Positions 25,971 to 35,389 of a stretch of 64,000 nucleotides of DNA are shown one piece after another. Every line of letters starts with the position of its first letter. Position 1 is the first letter of the stretch. The DNA is from Rhodocyclales bacterium (GTDB lineage Bacteria > Pseudomonadota > Gammaproteobacteria > Burkholderiales > Rhodocyclaceae), in NCBI GenBank assembly GCA_016235165.1, contig JACRLX010000001.1, forward strand, positions 98,432-162,431, read 5' to 3'. The notes below the pieces were generated by a model. The model was not told where the DNA came from and did no database searches. It saw nothing but the letters and a program-made list of their open reading frames with translations. The position numbers and the translations under genes are program-made.

Positions 25971-26912
25971 TCATAGGCTGGCGTCGCTGCCGCCGCCCTT
26001 GACGGTCGCCTCGACCACGCGCCGCGTCAGCTGCGGCGCCAGCAGTTCCATGAAGTCGTAGTCGTAGCCGCGCAGCCAGAGGTCGCGGCGGAATCCCAGG
26101 CGCGTGGTGTTGATCTCGAACAGGTGCCGGGCGGGAAGCGCCGCGAGCGCCGCGTCACGCGCCGGGTCGAAGGCCATTTCGGCGATGATGCCGACGCCGA
26201 GGCCAAGTTCGACATAGGTCTTGATCACGTCGGAATCGATGGCGGTGAGCACCACGTTCGGACTCAGGCCCTGGCGTTCGAAGGCGCGGTCGATGCGCGA
26301 ACGTCCGGTGAAGGTGGCATCGTAGGTCACCAGCGGGAATTCGGCCAGCGCGGCCAGCGTCAGGGATTCGTGCGCCAGCAGGGGATGGCCGCGCGGCGCC
26401 ACGACCAGGTGCGACCACTGGTAGCAGGGCAGGGTCACCAGCTCGGGATGGCGGTCCAGCGCTTCGGTAGCGATGCCGAGTTCGGCCGTACCGTCCAGCA
26501 ACCAGTCGGCGACCTGGACCGGGCTGCCCTGCTGGACGTGCAGGCGGATGCGCGGATGGCGCGCAACGAACTGCTTGACCACTTCCGGCAGCGCATAGCG
26601 CGCCTGGGTATGGGTGGTCGCCAGCGTCAGCAGCCCTCCGGATTCGGCGGCGAAATCGGCGCCGACCCGGCTCAGGTTGGCGGCCTCGCGCAAGACCCGG
26701 CGCGCCTGGTCGAGCACCATGCGCCCGCCCGGGGTAATGGCGGTGAGACGCTTGCCGCTGCGTTCGAACACCGTGACGCCGAGTTCTTCTTCGAGCAGCC
26801 GGATCTGCTTGGAGATGCCCGGCTGGGAGGTAAACAGCGCAGCGGCGGCCTCTGAGACGTTGAGGCCGCGGTTTGCCACTTCGACGAGGTAGCGCAGTTG
26901 CTGAAGCTTCAT
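25971..26912 (-). CDS. cysB: LysR-family regulator of sulfur assimilation, CysB
   Basis: Activator of cysteine and sulfate-assimilation genes, with N-acetylserine or a related signal as coinducer in characterised members. The 313-residue chain starts MKLQQLRYLVEVANRGLNVSEAA; the helix-turn-helix (about 15-40) is followed by TSQPGISKQIRLLEEELGV, the CysB/Cbl hallmark. The effector domain has LATTHTQARYALPEVV, typical of CysB and Cbl. It is divergent from the tauE-cysI-cysH-cysD-cysN genes, with 63 AT-rich bases between, which should contain its operator. Cbl is the main alternative name. Confidence 0.92.
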   Translation of the reverse strand: MKLQQLRYLVEVANRGLNVSEAAAALFTSQPGISKQIRLLEEELGVTVFERSGKRLTAITPGGRMVLDQARRVLREAANLSRVGADFAAESGGLLTLATTHTQARYALPEVVKQFVARHPRIRLHVQQGSPVQVADWLLDGTAELGIATEALDRHPELVTLPCYQWSHLVVAPRGHPLLAHESLTLAALAEFPLVTYDATFTGRSRIDRAFERQGLSPNVVLTAIDSDVIKTYVELGLGVGIIAEMAFDPARDAALAALPARHLFEINTTRLGFRRDLWLRGYDYDFMELLAPQLTRRVVEATVKGGGSDASL

Positions 26913-26975
26913 ATAACTAAAAGAGATTAACAAATATCTACAAAGTATTTTCAAGAACTATACACCGGCTTTAGG

Positions 26976-27785
26976 ATGCGCTGCATCATGAGTTTCGAAA
27001 TCTTCAACCCACTGCTGCCCCTGTCCGGTTTCGCCGTCGGCGTGCTGGTCGGCCTGACCGGCGTCGGCGGCGGCTCGCTGATGACGCCGCTGCTGGTCTT
27101 GCTTTTCGGCTTCAAGCCGGCGACCGCAGTGGGCACTGACTTGCTCTATGCGGCGATCACCAAGGGCGGCGGTTCCTGGGTGCATCACCGCCACGGCAAC
27201 ATCGACTGGGGCATTACCGGGCGCCTGGCGCTGGGCAGCGTGCCGGCGGCCGGCCTGAGCTTGCTGCTGCTGGCGCAACTGGGCATCGGCAGCCATGGTG
27301 CCCCGGCGCTGATTTCTGTAGTCCTGGGCTTCGCCCTGCTGCTGACCGCCGCCTCGCTGGTCTTCCGCCAGCGCCTGCTTGACCTTGCCAAACGCCGTAG
27401 CGCCAGCGCCGACTTTTCGCGGCGCCATGTCGTCGGCGTGCTCACCGTCGCCGTCGGCGTCCTGTTGGGCGTGCTGGTGACGATCTCCTCCGTCGGTGCC
27501 GGCGCGCTGGGCGTCACGGCGCTGAGCTTCCTCTACCCGCAACTGGCGACGCGCCGCATCGTCGGTTCCGACATCGCCCACGCCGTGCCGCTGACCCTGG
27601 TCGCCGGCCTCGGCCACTGGTGGCTGGGCACGGTCGATGTGGTGCTGCTGGTGTCGCTGCTGATCGGTTCCCTGCCCGGCATCGCGCTTGGCGCCCACTT
27701 CGCCGCCAAGGTGCCGGAACGGGCGCTGCGTGGCCTGCTTGCTTCCGTCCTGCTGCTGGTCGGCGGCAAACTGATTTTCGCCTGA
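26976..27785 (+). CDS. TauE/SafE (TSUP) family permease, first gene of the cys operon
   Basis: 269-residue inner-membrane protein with about eight helices in two repeats; LVGLTGVGGGSLMTPLLVLLFG near the N terminus and SSVGAGALGVTALSFLYP in the second half are the conserved TSUP glycine motifs. TSUP proteins move sulfite, sulfonates, sulfate or thiosulfate. Placed after cysB and before cysI, it is likely a sulfate or sulfite carrier of the assimilation pathway; direction of transport cannot be read from sequence. ATG 26976 or 26988 could be the start. Confidence 0.87.
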   Translation: MRCIMSFEIFNPLLPLSGFAVGVLVGLTGVGGGSLMTPLLVLLFGFKPATAVGTDLLYAAITKGGGSWVHHRHGNIDWGITGRLALGSVPAAGLSLLLLAQLGIGSHGAPALISVVLGFALLLTAASLVFRQRLLDLAKRRSASADFSRRHVVGVLTVAVGVLLGVLVTISSVGAGALGVTALSFLYPQLATRRIVGSDIAHAVPLTLVAGLGHWWLGTVDVVLLVSLLIGSLPGIALGAHFAAKVPERALRGLLASVLLLVGGKLIFA

Positions 27786-27795
27786 GGAAGAAATT

Positions 27796-27876
27796 ATGAG
27801 CCCCCACGCTCACATTCGTTCGCTGCCCCCCGAGGGGGCTTATGCCTCCCTTGGGGCGGCCCTGCAGGAGGCATAG
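27796..27876 (+). other. Short open frame with GC hairpin upstream of cysI
   Basis: A 26-codon frame (MSPHAHIRSLPPEGAYASLG...) opens at ATG 27796 after GAGGAAG at 27784-27790 and ends one base before the cysI ATG. GCCCCC and GGGGGC (27825-27839) can form a 6-bp hairpin inside it. The DNA resembles a GC-rich element I associate with betaproteobacterial intergenic regions, so the frame may be a by-product of that repeat; or it may be a leader peptide coupling tauE and cysI translation. No terminator T run follows the hairpin. Confidence 0.35.
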
Positions 27877-27877
27877 C

Positions 27878-29560
27878 ATGTACCGTTACGACGACTACGA
27901 CCACGCCATCGTCCAGGCCCGCGTCGCCCAGTTCCGCGGCCAGACCGAGCGCTATCTTGCGGGGAAACTCTCCGACGACGAGTTCCGCCCGCTGCGCCTG
28001 CAAAACGGCCTCTACATCCAGCGCCACGGCCCGATGCTGCGCCTGGCCGTGCCTTACGGCCTGCTCGCGGCGCGCCAGTTGCGCAAGTTCGCCGACATCG
28101 CGCGCCGCTACGACCGCGGTTTCGGCCACTTCACCACGCGCCACAACCTGCAACTGAACTGGGTCAAGCTGCCCGAAGTGCCACTGATCCTGGCCGAGCT
28201 GGCCGAGGAGGAACTGCACGCGATCCAGACCTCGGGCAATTGCATCCGCAACGTCACAACCGACCATTTCGCCGGCGTTGCCGCCGACGAAATCGCCGAT
28301 CCGCGCCCCTGGGCCGAACTGCTGCGCCAGTGGTCGAGCTTCCATCCCGAGTTCGCCTACCTGCCGCGCAAATTCAAGGTCGCCATCTCCGGCGCCGGCG
28401 AAGACCGCGCGGCGATCCAGGTGCATGACCTCGGTTTCCAGGTGGTGCGGGACCCCGCCGGGGAGATCGGCTTCAAGGTCTACGCCGGTGGCGGCCTCGG
28501 CCGCACGCCGCTGCTGGGCCAGGTGGTGTGCGAGTTCCTGCCCTGGCAACACCTGCTGAGCTACACCGAGGCGCTGGTGCGCGTCTTCAACCGTTACGGC
28601 CGCCGCGACAACGCCTACAAGGCGCGCATCAAGATCCTGGTGAAGGCGCTCGGACGCGAGGAATTTGCGCAGCAGGTCGATGCGGAGTGGGCGCATCTCA
28701 AGGACGGCCCGGCGACGTTGACCCAAGGCGAAGTGGATCGCGTCGCCGCGCAGTTCGCCGCTCCCGCCTATGAAACCCTGGCCGCCGACGACCTCTGCCA
28801 CCTCGCCCACCTGCGTGAGGACAAGGCTTTCGCGCGCTGGGTCGAGCGCAACGTGCAGGCGCACAAGGTGGCCGGCTATGCTGCCGTGACTCTCTCGCTG
28901 AAGAAACCCGGCGCCGCGCCGGGTGACGCCAGCAGCGAGCAAATGGAAGCCGCCGCCGACCTGGCCGAGCGCTACAGCTTCGGCGAAATCCGCGTCTCGC
29001 ACGAACAAAACCTGATCCTCGCCGACGTACCCCAGCGCGAGCTCTACACCGTCTGGCACCGCGCCAAGGCGGCGGGGCTCGCCTCGCCCACCGTCGGCCT
29101 GATCCAGGACCTGATCGCCTGCCCCGGCGGCGATTTCTGCGCCCTGGCCAACGCCCGCTCGCTGCCGGTCGCCGCCGCGATCCAGGAGCGCTTCGAGGAC
29201 CTCGATTACCAGCACGACATCGGCGAGCTGGAGCTCAACATCTCCGGCTGCATGAACTCCTGCGGCCACCACCACCTCGGCGCAATCGGCATCCTCGGCG
29301 TCGACAAGAACGGCGAGGAGTGGTACCAGGTCACGCTCGGCGGCCGCCAGGGCAACGGCGCGCGCATCGGCGAGGTAATCGGCCGCGCGTTTGCCGCCGC
29401 CGAGGTGCCGGACGCCATCGAACGCCTGATCGCCACCTACCTCGCGCAGCGTCAAGCAGACGAGCGCTTCATCGACACCTTCGACCGCATCGGTGAAGAA
29501 GTTTTTCGACAAGCCGCATACCCCCACCCCCATCAATCAAGGAGAGTCGCAAATGGCTAA
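27878..29560 (+). CDS. cysI: Sulfite reductase hemoprotein subunit
   Basis: Reduces sulfite to sulfide by six electrons on a siroheme coupled to a 4Fe-4S cluster. The 560-residue protein has the cluster ligands Cys415 and Cys421 (CPGGDFC) and Cys458 and Cys462 (CMNSC), spaced as in the family, and nitrite/sulfite reductase ferredoxin-like repeats (RLQNGLYIQRH; IRVSHEQNLILAD). ATG 27878 follows AGGAGG by about 8 bases. No cysJ flavoprotein gene is in the window, so electrons may come from ferredoxin or from a partner elsewhere. Overlaps the next gene by 8 bases. Confidence 0.93.
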   Translation: MYRYDDYDHAIVQARVAQFRGQTERYLAGKLSDDEFRPLRLQNGLYIQRHGPMLRLAVPYGLLAARQLRKFADIARRYDRGFGHFTTRHNLQLNWVKLPEVPLILAELAEEELHAIQTSGNCIRNVTTDHFAGVAADEIADPRPWAELLRQWSSFHPEFAYLPRKFKVAISGAGEDRAAIQVHDLGFQVVRDPAGEIGFKVYAGGGLGRTPLLGQVVCEFLPWQHLLSYTEALVRVFNRYGRRDNAYKARIKILVKALGREEFAQQVDAEWAHLKDGPATLTQGEVDRVAAQFAAPAYETLAADDLCHLAHLREDKAFARWVERNVQAHKVAGYAAVTLSLKKPGAAPGDASSEQMEAAADLAERYSFGEIRVSHEQNLILADVPQRELYTVWHRAKAAGLASPTVGLIQDLIACPGGDFCALANARSLPVAAAIQERFEDLDYQHDIGELELNISGCMNSCGHHHLGAIGILGVDKNGEEWYQVTLGGRQGNGARIGEVIGRAFAAAEVPDAIERLIATYLAQRQADERFIDTFDRIGEEVFRQAAYPHPHQSRRVANG

Positions 29561-30077
29561 GCAAATCATCAAGGAGCGTCGTTTGCAGGATGACGCGTGG
29601 AAAGTCGTCACCCTGGTCGACGGCGAGGCGCCCTTCGACGTCTGCCTGCCGGTCGGCCCGCTGCTGGTGCCCGTCGCGGTGTGGAAGGCGAAGAAGGCCT
29701 GCCTGATCCATCGCGAATACGAGCACGGCACGCCGCTCGGCATCTGGCTCGCGCCCGAAGACGATCTCGCCGAAATCGCCGCCGACATCGACGATTTCAC
29801 AGTGATCGCCGTGCATTTCCCCAAGTTCGCCGACGGCCGCGGCTATTCGACGGCGCGCCTGCTGCGCGAGCGTTACGGCTACGACGGCGAGCTGCGCGCC
29901 TTCGGCGACATCGGCCGCGACCAGATCTTCTTCCTGAATCGCGTCGGCTTCGACGCCTTGGTCATCGGCGAGGGCAAGAGCGCCGAGGATGCACTGGCCG
30001 CATTCGACGACTTTCCCGAAAGCTACCAGGGCGACGCGGTCCAGCCGCTGCCCCTGTTCCGCCGACGGGTAGCGTAA
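29553..30077 (+). CDS. DUF934 protein of the cys operon
   Basis: 174-residue soluble protein beginning MAKQIIKERRLQDDAWKVV. The core YSTARLLRERYGYDGELRAFGDIGRDQIFFL is split into two motifs, the family marker of DUF934, always found beside cysI and cysH in proteobacteria. A role in electron supply or assembly for sulfite reductase has been proposed from this linkage, but none is proven here. AAGGAG precedes the ATG at 29553; the 5' end overlaps cysI by 8 bases, and cysH follows 21 bases after. Confidence 0.9.
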   Translation: MAKQIIKERRLQDDAWKVVTLVDGEAPFDVCLPVGPLLVPVAVWKAKKACLIHREYEHGTPLGIWLAPEDDLAEIAADIDDFTVIAVHFPKFADGRGYSTARLLRERYGYDGELRAFGDIGRDQIFFLNRVGFDALVIGEGKSAEDALAAFDDFPESYQGDAVQPLPLFRRRVA

Positions 30078-30098
30078 GCCAGACAAAAGGAAACCGCC

Positions 30099-30884
30099 AT
30101 GCAACGAGACTCCATCCCCGACCTGGCCGACATTGAACTGATGACCGCCGTCGCCGAAAAGTCGGCGCTAGCGCTACGGCTCCTGCGCGACATCGCGCGT
30201 GACTACGCGCCGGTGGTGTTCGCCAACAGCCTCGGCGCCGAGGACATGGTGCTGACCGACATGATCTGGCGCGAGGGACTCGACATCGGCATTTTTTCGC
30301 TCGACACCGGGCGCCTGCCGGCCGAGACCTACGCGCTGATGGCCGCCGCGGAGCGCCGCTACGGCCGCCGCCTGGAGGTCTTTTCGCCGCGCCACGAACT
30401 GGTGCAGGAATTCGTCGCCGGCCATGGCATCAACGGCTTCTACGACTCGGTCGAGGCGCGCAAGGCCTGCTGCCAGGCACGCAAGATCGAGCCCCTGCAA
30501 CGCGCGCTGGCCGGCAAGCAGGCCTGGATCACCGGACTGCGCGCGGCGCAGTCGCCGACCCGCGACAAGCTCAAGACCGTGGCCTTCGACCACGCCAACA
30601 ACCTGGTCAAGATCAGCCCGCTGGCGGACTGGAGCGAGCGCGAGGTCTGGGTCTACCTGCGCGCCAACGACGTGCCCTATAACGCACTGCACGACCGCAA
30701 CTATCCCAGCATCGGCTGCGCCCCATGCACCCGCGCCATCCAGCCCGGCGAGGATGTGCGCGCCGGCCGCTGGTGGTGGGAGACCCCGGAAACCAAAGAG
30801 TGCGGTTTGCACCTGGTCGATGGCAAACTGACGCGCATCGCCACGTCAAAAGTCGGCGCTGGTGATACGGCGGAGGCGGCATGA
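30099..30884 (+). CDS. cysH: Adenylylsulfate reductase, assimilatory type (CysH)
   Basis: Reduces APS to sulfite and AMP. The 261-residue chain carries the 4Fe-4S cysteines Cys124-Cys125 (ACCQARK) and Cys207, Cys210 (GCAPC), which separates APS reductase from the PAPS type of enteric bacteria. The catalytic cysteine is Cys235 in ECGLH. Nucleotide binding uses FANSLGAEDMVLTDMI and FSLDTGRLPAET. Fits a pathway without APS kinase: no cysC and no kinase fused to cysN are seen. Overlaps cysD by 4 bases (ATGA). Confidence 0.94.
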   Translation: MQRDSIPDLADIELMTAVAEKSALALRLLRDIARDYAPVVFANSLGAEDMVLTDMIWREGLDIGIFSLDTGRLPAETYALMAAAERRYGRRLEVFSPRHELVQEFVAGHGINGFYDSVEARKACCQARKIEPLQRALAGKQAWITGLRAAQSPTRDKLKTVAFDHANNLVKISPLADWSEREVWVYLRANDVPYNALHDRNYPSIGCAPCTRAIQPGEDVRAGRWWWETPETKECGLHLVDGKLTRIATSKVGAGDTAEAA

Positions 30885-31807
30885 GCGCACTTGCCCCCAC
30901 GCCGATCCGTCACGCCCTCGACCACCTCGACTGGCTGGAAGCGGAGGCCATCCACATCCTGCGCGAAGTCGCTGGCCAATGCAGCAACCCGGCACTGCTG
31001 TTCTCCGGGGGCAAGGATTCGATCGTACTGCTGCGCCTGGCCGAGAAGGCTTTCCGTCCCGGGCGCTTTCCGTTTCCGCTGCTGCACATCGACACCGGGC
31101 ACAACTATCCCGAAGTCATCGACTTCCGCGATGCCCGCGCCTGCGAACTGAACGAGCGCCTGATCGTGCGTTCGGTCGAAAGCTCGATGGCGCGCGGCAC
31201 GGTGCGCCTCAAGTCGGCCGACGAATCGCGCAACAAGCACCAGTCGGTGACCCTGCTCGAAGCCATCGAGGAATTCGGTTTCGACGCCTGCATCGGCGGC
31301 GCCCGCCGCGATGAGGAAAAGGCCCGCGCCAAGGAGCGCATCTTTTCCTTCCGCGACGAATTCGGCGGCTGGGACCCGAAAAACCAGCGCCCGGAACTGT
31401 GGGACCTGTTCAACGCGCGGGTGCACAAGGGCGAGAACATCCGTGCCTTCCCGATCTCTAACTGGACCGAGCTTGACGTCTGGCAGTACATCGCGCGCGA
31501 GAACCTCGCCCTGCCGTCGATCTACTTCGCCCACGAGCGCGCGGTGGTGCGCAAGGGCGGGCTGCTGCAGCCGGTGACGGAACTGACCCCGGCGCGCGAG
31601 GGCGACCTGGTCGAGCAGTTGCGGGTTCGCTTTCGCACCGTCGGCGACATCACCTGCACGGCGCCGGTCGAGTCTGGCGCCGACACGGTGCATAAGATCA
31701 TCGCCGAAACCGCGACCACCACGATCACCGAACGCGGCGCGACGCGGCTGGACGACCAAGCCTCGGAGGCGGCGATGGAACAACGCAAGAAGGAAGGCTA
31801 TTTCTGA
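30881..31807 (+). CDS. cysD: Sulfate adenylyltransferase subunit 2
   Basis: Small subunit of ATP sulfurylase; forms APS from sulfate and ATP. The 308-residue chain has the PP-loop SGGKDS at 42-47 and the LLHIDTGHNYPEVIDFRD and CIGGARRDEEKARAKERIFS segments of CysD. The ATG overlaps the cysH stop by 4 bases and the stop overlaps the cysN ATG by 1 base, so the three genes are translationally coupled. Energy for the reaction is provided by the GTPase subunit CysN. Confidence 0.97.
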   Translation: MSALAPTPIRHALDHLDWLEAEAIHILREVAGQCSNPALLFSGGKDSIVLLRLAEKAFRPGRFPFPLLHIDTGHNYPEVIDFRDARACELNERLIVRSVESSMARGTVRLKSADESRNKHQSVTLLEAIEEFGFDACIGGARRDEEKARAKERIFSFRDEFGGWDPKNQRPELWDLFNARVHKGENIRAFPISNWTELDVWQYIARENLALPSIYFAHERAVVRKGGLLQPVTELTPAREGDLVEQLRVRFRTVGDITCTAPVESGADTVHKIIAETATTTITERGATRLDDQASEAAMEQRKKEGYF

Positions 31808-33147
31808 TGAGCGCGATCGAGCATATCCCCGAATTCGAGGCGCCGGTCGACAACGGCCTGCTGCGCTTCCTCACCTGCGGCAGCGTGGACGACGGCAAGA
31901 GCACGCTGATCGGCCGCCTGCTCTATGACACCAAGGCGATTCTTGCCGACACGCTGCATGCCATCGAAAAGACCTCGCAGCGGCGCGGCATGGAGGCGGT
32001 GGACCTGTCGCTACTGACCGACGGCCTGCAGGCCGAACGCGAACAGGGCATCACCATCGACGTCGCCTACCGCTACTTCAGCACCGGCCGGCGCAAGTAC
32101 ATCATCGCCGACGCGCCGGGCCACGAGCAGTACACGCGCAACATGGTCACCGCCGCCTCGACCGCCAACCTGGCGATCATCCTGGTCGATGCGCGCAAGG
32201 GCGTGCTGACCCAGACCCGGCGTCATTCCTACCTGGCGCACCTGGTCGGCATCCCGCATCTGCTGGTCGCGGTGAACAAGATGGACCTGGTCGGTTACGA
32301 CCGCACCGTGTTCGAGCGCATCCGCGACGAGTACCTGGAGTTCGCCCGCCAGCTCGGCATCAACGACGTGCGCTTCATTCCGCTGTCGGCGCTGAACGGC
32401 GACATGCTGGTCGAGCGCGGCGAAAATCTCGACTGGTACCAGGGACCAACGCTGATCGACATCCTCGAGTCGGCGCTGGTGGCGCACAGCGAAAGCGACG
32501 AGCGCTTCCGCTTCCCGGTGCAGTATGTCTGCCGTCCGCAGAAGGCCGACGACCCCGTGCTGCATGACTACCGGGGCTTCATGGGCCGCGTCGAGTCGGG
32601 CGAGATCGCGGTCGGCGACGAAGTGGTTGTCCTGCCGTCCGAGCGTCGCAGCCGCATCAAGGACATCCAGATCGGCGGCCACTCGCTGCCGCGCGCCGTC
32701 GCCGAGCAGTCGGCGACGCTGCTGCTGGAGGATGAAATCGACATTTCGCGCGGCGACATGATCGTGCGCGGCAGCGATGAAAAGTTATGTCCCGGCGCGC
32801 CAGCGTCCGGGACGGTATCCACCGGGACGGCGCTGGTGACACGGCGCATCGAGGCCATGCTCTGCTGGCTGGGCGAGAGCCCGCTCGATCTGCGCCGCAA
32901 ATACCTGATCCGCCAGACAACGCGGGAGTCCCGCGGATTGCTCGATGGCATCGCCTGGCGGCTCGACATCAATTCGCTGCAGCAGGTCGCCGCCGAGGGA
33001 ATCGGCATGAACGACATCGCCCGGGTGGCCTTCAAGCTGGCGCAGCCGCTGGTCGTCGATCGCTACGTCGAGAACCGCGCCACCGGCGCCTTCATCGTCA
33101 TCGACGAAAGTACCAACAACACGGTCGGAGCAGGGATGATCCTTTGA
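31807..33147 (+). CDS. cysN: Sulfate adenylyltransferase subunit 1 (GTPase)
   Basis: GTPase subunit of ATP sulfurylase, related to EF-Tu. The 446 residues contain GTP-binding motifs GSVDDGKST (25-33), DAPGHEQY (102-109) and NKMD (157-160), then EF-Tu-like beta-barrel domains. Length shows it is CysN alone, without a fused CysC APS kinase, which suits the APS-type CysH. Last gene of the operon, followed by a strong terminator 16 bases on. Confidence 0.97.
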   Translation: MSAIEHIPEFEAPVDNGLLRFLTCGSVDDGKSTLIGRLLYDTKAILADTLHAIEKTSQRRGMEAVDLSLLTDGLQAEREQGITIDVAYRYFSTGRRKYIIADAPGHEQYTRNMVTAASTANLAIILVDARKGVLTQTRRHSYLAHLVGIPHLLVAVNKMDLVGYDRTVFERIRDEYLEFARQLGINDVRFIPLSALNGDMLVERGENLDWYQGPTLIDILESALVAHSESDERFRFPVQYVCRPQKADDPVLHDYRGFMGRVESGEIAVGDEVVVLPSERRSRIKDIQIGGHSLPRAVAEQSATLLLEDEIDISRGDMIVRGSDEKLCPGAPASGTVSTGTALVTRRIEAMLCWLGESPLDLRRKYLIRQTTRESRGLLDGIAWRLDINSLQQVAAEGIGMNDIARVAFKLAQPLVVDRYVENRATGAFIVIDESTNNTVGAGMIL

Positions 33148-33163
33148 CAGGCGCCGCCAGGAG

Positions 33164-33195
33164 AAAAAAGCCAGGCGATGCCTGGCTTTTTTTTT
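33164..33195. terminator. Bidirectional rho-independent terminator between cysN and rplQ
   Basis: GCCAGGC (33170-33176) and GCCTGGC (33180-33186) pair around a GAT loop. Six A bases precede and nine T bases follow, so it can end the plus-strand cys operon and the minus-strand ribosomal operon. Confidence 0.9.
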
Positions 33196-33210
33196 CGCGC
33201 CGCCGCCGAC

Positions 33211-33603
33211 TTATTCGGCGGCGGGAGCCTCGACCACGTCGCCAGCCGGACGATCCAGCAGCTCGACATAGGCCAGCGGCGCGTTATCGCCGACGCGGAA
33301 GCCCATCTTGAGGATGCGCAGGTAGCCGCCATTGCGGGTGGCATAACGCGGGCCGAGGACGTCGAACAGCTTGCCGACGATCTCGCGGTCGCGCGTGCGG
33401 TCGAAGGCGAGGCGACGGTTGGCCAGGCTGGGCTTCTTGCCCAGGGTGATCAGGGGCTCCACCACGCGGCGCAGTTCCTTGGCCTTGGGCAGGGTGGTCT
33501 TGATGGCCTCGTGGCGCAGCAGCGAAACCGCCATGTTGCGCAACATCGCCTGGCGGTGTGCCGAGGTCCGGTTGAGTTTGCGAAGTCCGTTGCCGTGACG
33601 CAT
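33211..33603 (-). CDS. rplQ: 50S ribosomal protein L17
   Basis: 130-residue 23S rRNA-binding protein near the exit of the peptide tunnel. [17 protein letters not shown] and [33 protein letters not shown] are shown as the classic L17 N-terminal half (about 1-62). Last gene of the alpha operon, 97 bases after rpoA, and followed by the bidirectional terminator. Confidence 0.97.
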   Translation of the reverse strand: MRHGNGLRKLNRTSAHRQAMLRNMAVSLLRHEAIKTTLPKAKELRRVVEPLITLGKKPSLANRRLAFDRTRDREIVGKLFDVLGPRYATRNGGYLRILKMGFRVGDNAPLAYVELLDRPAGDVVEAPAAE

Positions 33604-33700
33604 TTTCGTATTCCCTTTTTATGCGGCCGCCGCGCAATGCTAGCGGCCGGTTAATGGTTTTTTAAGAGAGTTGTAGAGCCGGGTTTAGTCCAGGCGCATA

Positions 33701-34678
33701 TCAGGAAAGCTTCTCCAGCCCGGCGGGCGGCCAGCTTTCCAGCTTCATGCCCAGGGTCAGGCCGCGCGAGGCGAGCACTTCCTTGATTTCGTTGAGTGAC
33801 TTGCGGCCAAGGTTCGGCGTCTTCAGCAACTCGGTTTCGGTACGCTGGATCAGGTCACCGATGTAATAGATGTTCTCGGCCTTGAGGCAATTGGCGGAGC
33901 GTACCGTCAGTTCCAGATCGTCGACCGGACGCACCAGCACAGGATCGACCGAGGTCTGCTTCGGCGTCTCGGCGATGCCCGGAGTTCCTTCCAGATCGGC
34001 AAAAATCGACAGCTGCTCCATCAGGATGCGGGCGGCGGTGCGCACGGCCTCTTCGGCATTGTCGATGGCGCCATTGGTTTCGATGTCGAGGATCAGCTTG
34101 TCGAGGTCGGTGCGCTGTTCGACGCGGGCGGATTCGACGGAATAGCTGACGCGACGGACCGGGCTGAACGAGGCATCGAGCATGATCTGACCGATGGCGC
34201 GGTTTTCGCGGGCGATTTCGCGCTGGTTGGCCGGCACATAGCCGCGACCGGACTCGACGCGAATCTGCATGTTGAGCTTGCCGCCGGGCGCGATGTGGGC
34301 GATCACGTGGTCCGGATTGACGATCTCGACGTCATGCGTGGTTTCGATGTCGGCGGCGGTAACAACACCTTCGCCATTTTTCGACAGCATGAGGGTCGCC
34401 TCGCGGCGGTTATGCATCTTGAGCACAACACCCTTGAGATTGAGCAGGACATCGACCACATCCTCGCGCACACCGTCGAGAGTCGAGTACTCGTGAAGCA
34501 CGCCCTCGATCGACACCTCGGTTGGGGCAACCCCTTCCATCGAGGACAGCAGGATACGGCGCAGGGCGTTGCCCAGGGTATGGCCGTAACCGCGCTCGAA
34601 CGGCTCCATCACCACACGGGCGTGCACCGGCGAGAGTTGCTGGACATCGATACTGCGGGGTTTCAGAAGTGTGTGCAT
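33701..34678 (-). CDS. rpoA: RNA polymerase alpha subunit
   Basis: Assembly platform and upstream-element contact of RNA polymerase. 325 residues; N-terminal dimerisation domain with [20 protein letters not shown] and a C-terminal domain with [18 protein letters not shown] read as [14 protein letters not shown], then [12 protein letters not shown]. The ATG at 34678 ([11 protein letters not shown]) is preferred to 34684 because GAAGGA lies 6 bases upstream of it. Order rpsD-rpoA-rplQ is the normal alpha operon. Confidence 0.97.
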   Translation of the reverse strand: MHTLLKPRSIDVQQLSPVHARVVMEPFERGYGHTLGNALRRILLSSMEGVAPTEVSIEGVLHEYSTLDGVREDVVDVLLNLKGVVLKMHNRREATLMLSKNGEGVVTAADIETTHDVEIVNPDHVIAHIAPGGKLNMQIRVESGRGYVPANQREIARENRAIGQIMLDASFSPVRRVSYSVESARVEQRTDLDKLILDIETNGAIDNAEEAVRTAARILMEQLSIFADLEGTPGIAETPKQTSVDPVLVRPVDDLELTVRSANCLKAENIYYIGDLIQRTETELLKTPNLGRKSLNEIKEVLASRGLTLGMKLESWPPAGLEKLS

Positions 34679-34739
34679 GTGCATTCCTTCAAATGGACAA
34701 CGCCTGGCGCCCACGGGACGCCAGGCGCAAAACTACGTG

Positions 34740-35369
34740 TTAGCGCGAATACAGTTCGACAACCAGGCCCTCGTTGATCGAGGGGGGCAGGTCCTCGCGA
34801 GCGGGGTAGGACTTGAACACACCCTTTCCAGCCTTGGCGTCGACCTCGATCCACTCGGGGAAGCCGCGCGACTCGGCGGCCTCGATCGCGGCCTTGCTGC
34901 GCAGATGGCCACGGCTGGCGTCGGTCAACTGAATCACGTCGCCGGGACGAACGCTGTATGACGGAATGTTCACGCGCTTGCCATTGATCAGCACACCGTT
35001 ATGGCGGACCACCTGGCGAGCTTCCGCGCGGGATGCGCCAAAACCCATGCGATAGGCGACGGTGTCGAGACGGCTTTCCAGCAGTTTCAGCAGGTTCTCG
35101 CCGGTCTGGCCCTTCTTGCGTTCGGCATCGGCAAACACCTTGCGGAACTGGCGTTCAAGGATGCCGTAGATGCGGCGGATTTTTTGTTTCTCGCGCAGTT
35201 GCGTGCCATAACCGGACAGGCGCTGACCAGATTTCTGGCCGTGCTGGCCGGGCGCGTAGGAACGGCGCTCGACGGAACACTTGTCGGTAAAGCACTTTTC
35301 GCCTTTGAGGAACAGCTTCTCGCCCTCGCGGCGGCACTGGCGGCACTTGGCGTCTAGGTTGCGGGCCAT
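34740..35369 (-). CDS. rpsD: 30S ribosomal protein S4, zinc-binding form
   Basis: Primary 16S rRNA binder that nucleates 30S assembly and, in many bacteria, represses the alpha operon. 209 residues. Cys9, Cys12, Cys26 and Cys31 keep the C-X2-C-X13-C-X4-C spacing of the zinc-containing S4 known from Thermus; E. coli S4 lacks it. [20 protein letters not shown] and the S4 domain ([20 protein letters not shown]) are typical. Starts at ATG 35369, 20 bases after rpsK. Confidence 0.97.
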   Translation of the reverse strand: MARNLDAKCRQCRREGEKLFLKGEKCFTDKCSVERRSYAPGQHGQKSGQRLSGYGTQLREKQKIRRIYGILERQFRKVFADAERKKGQTGENLLKLLESRLDTVAYRMGFGASRAEARQVVRHNGVLINGKRVNIPSYSVRPGDVIQLTDASRGHLRSKAAIEAAESRGFPEWIEVDAKAGKGVFKSYPAREDLPPSINEGLVVELYSR

Positions 35370-35389
35370 GGTGTCGGATCCTTATTGCC

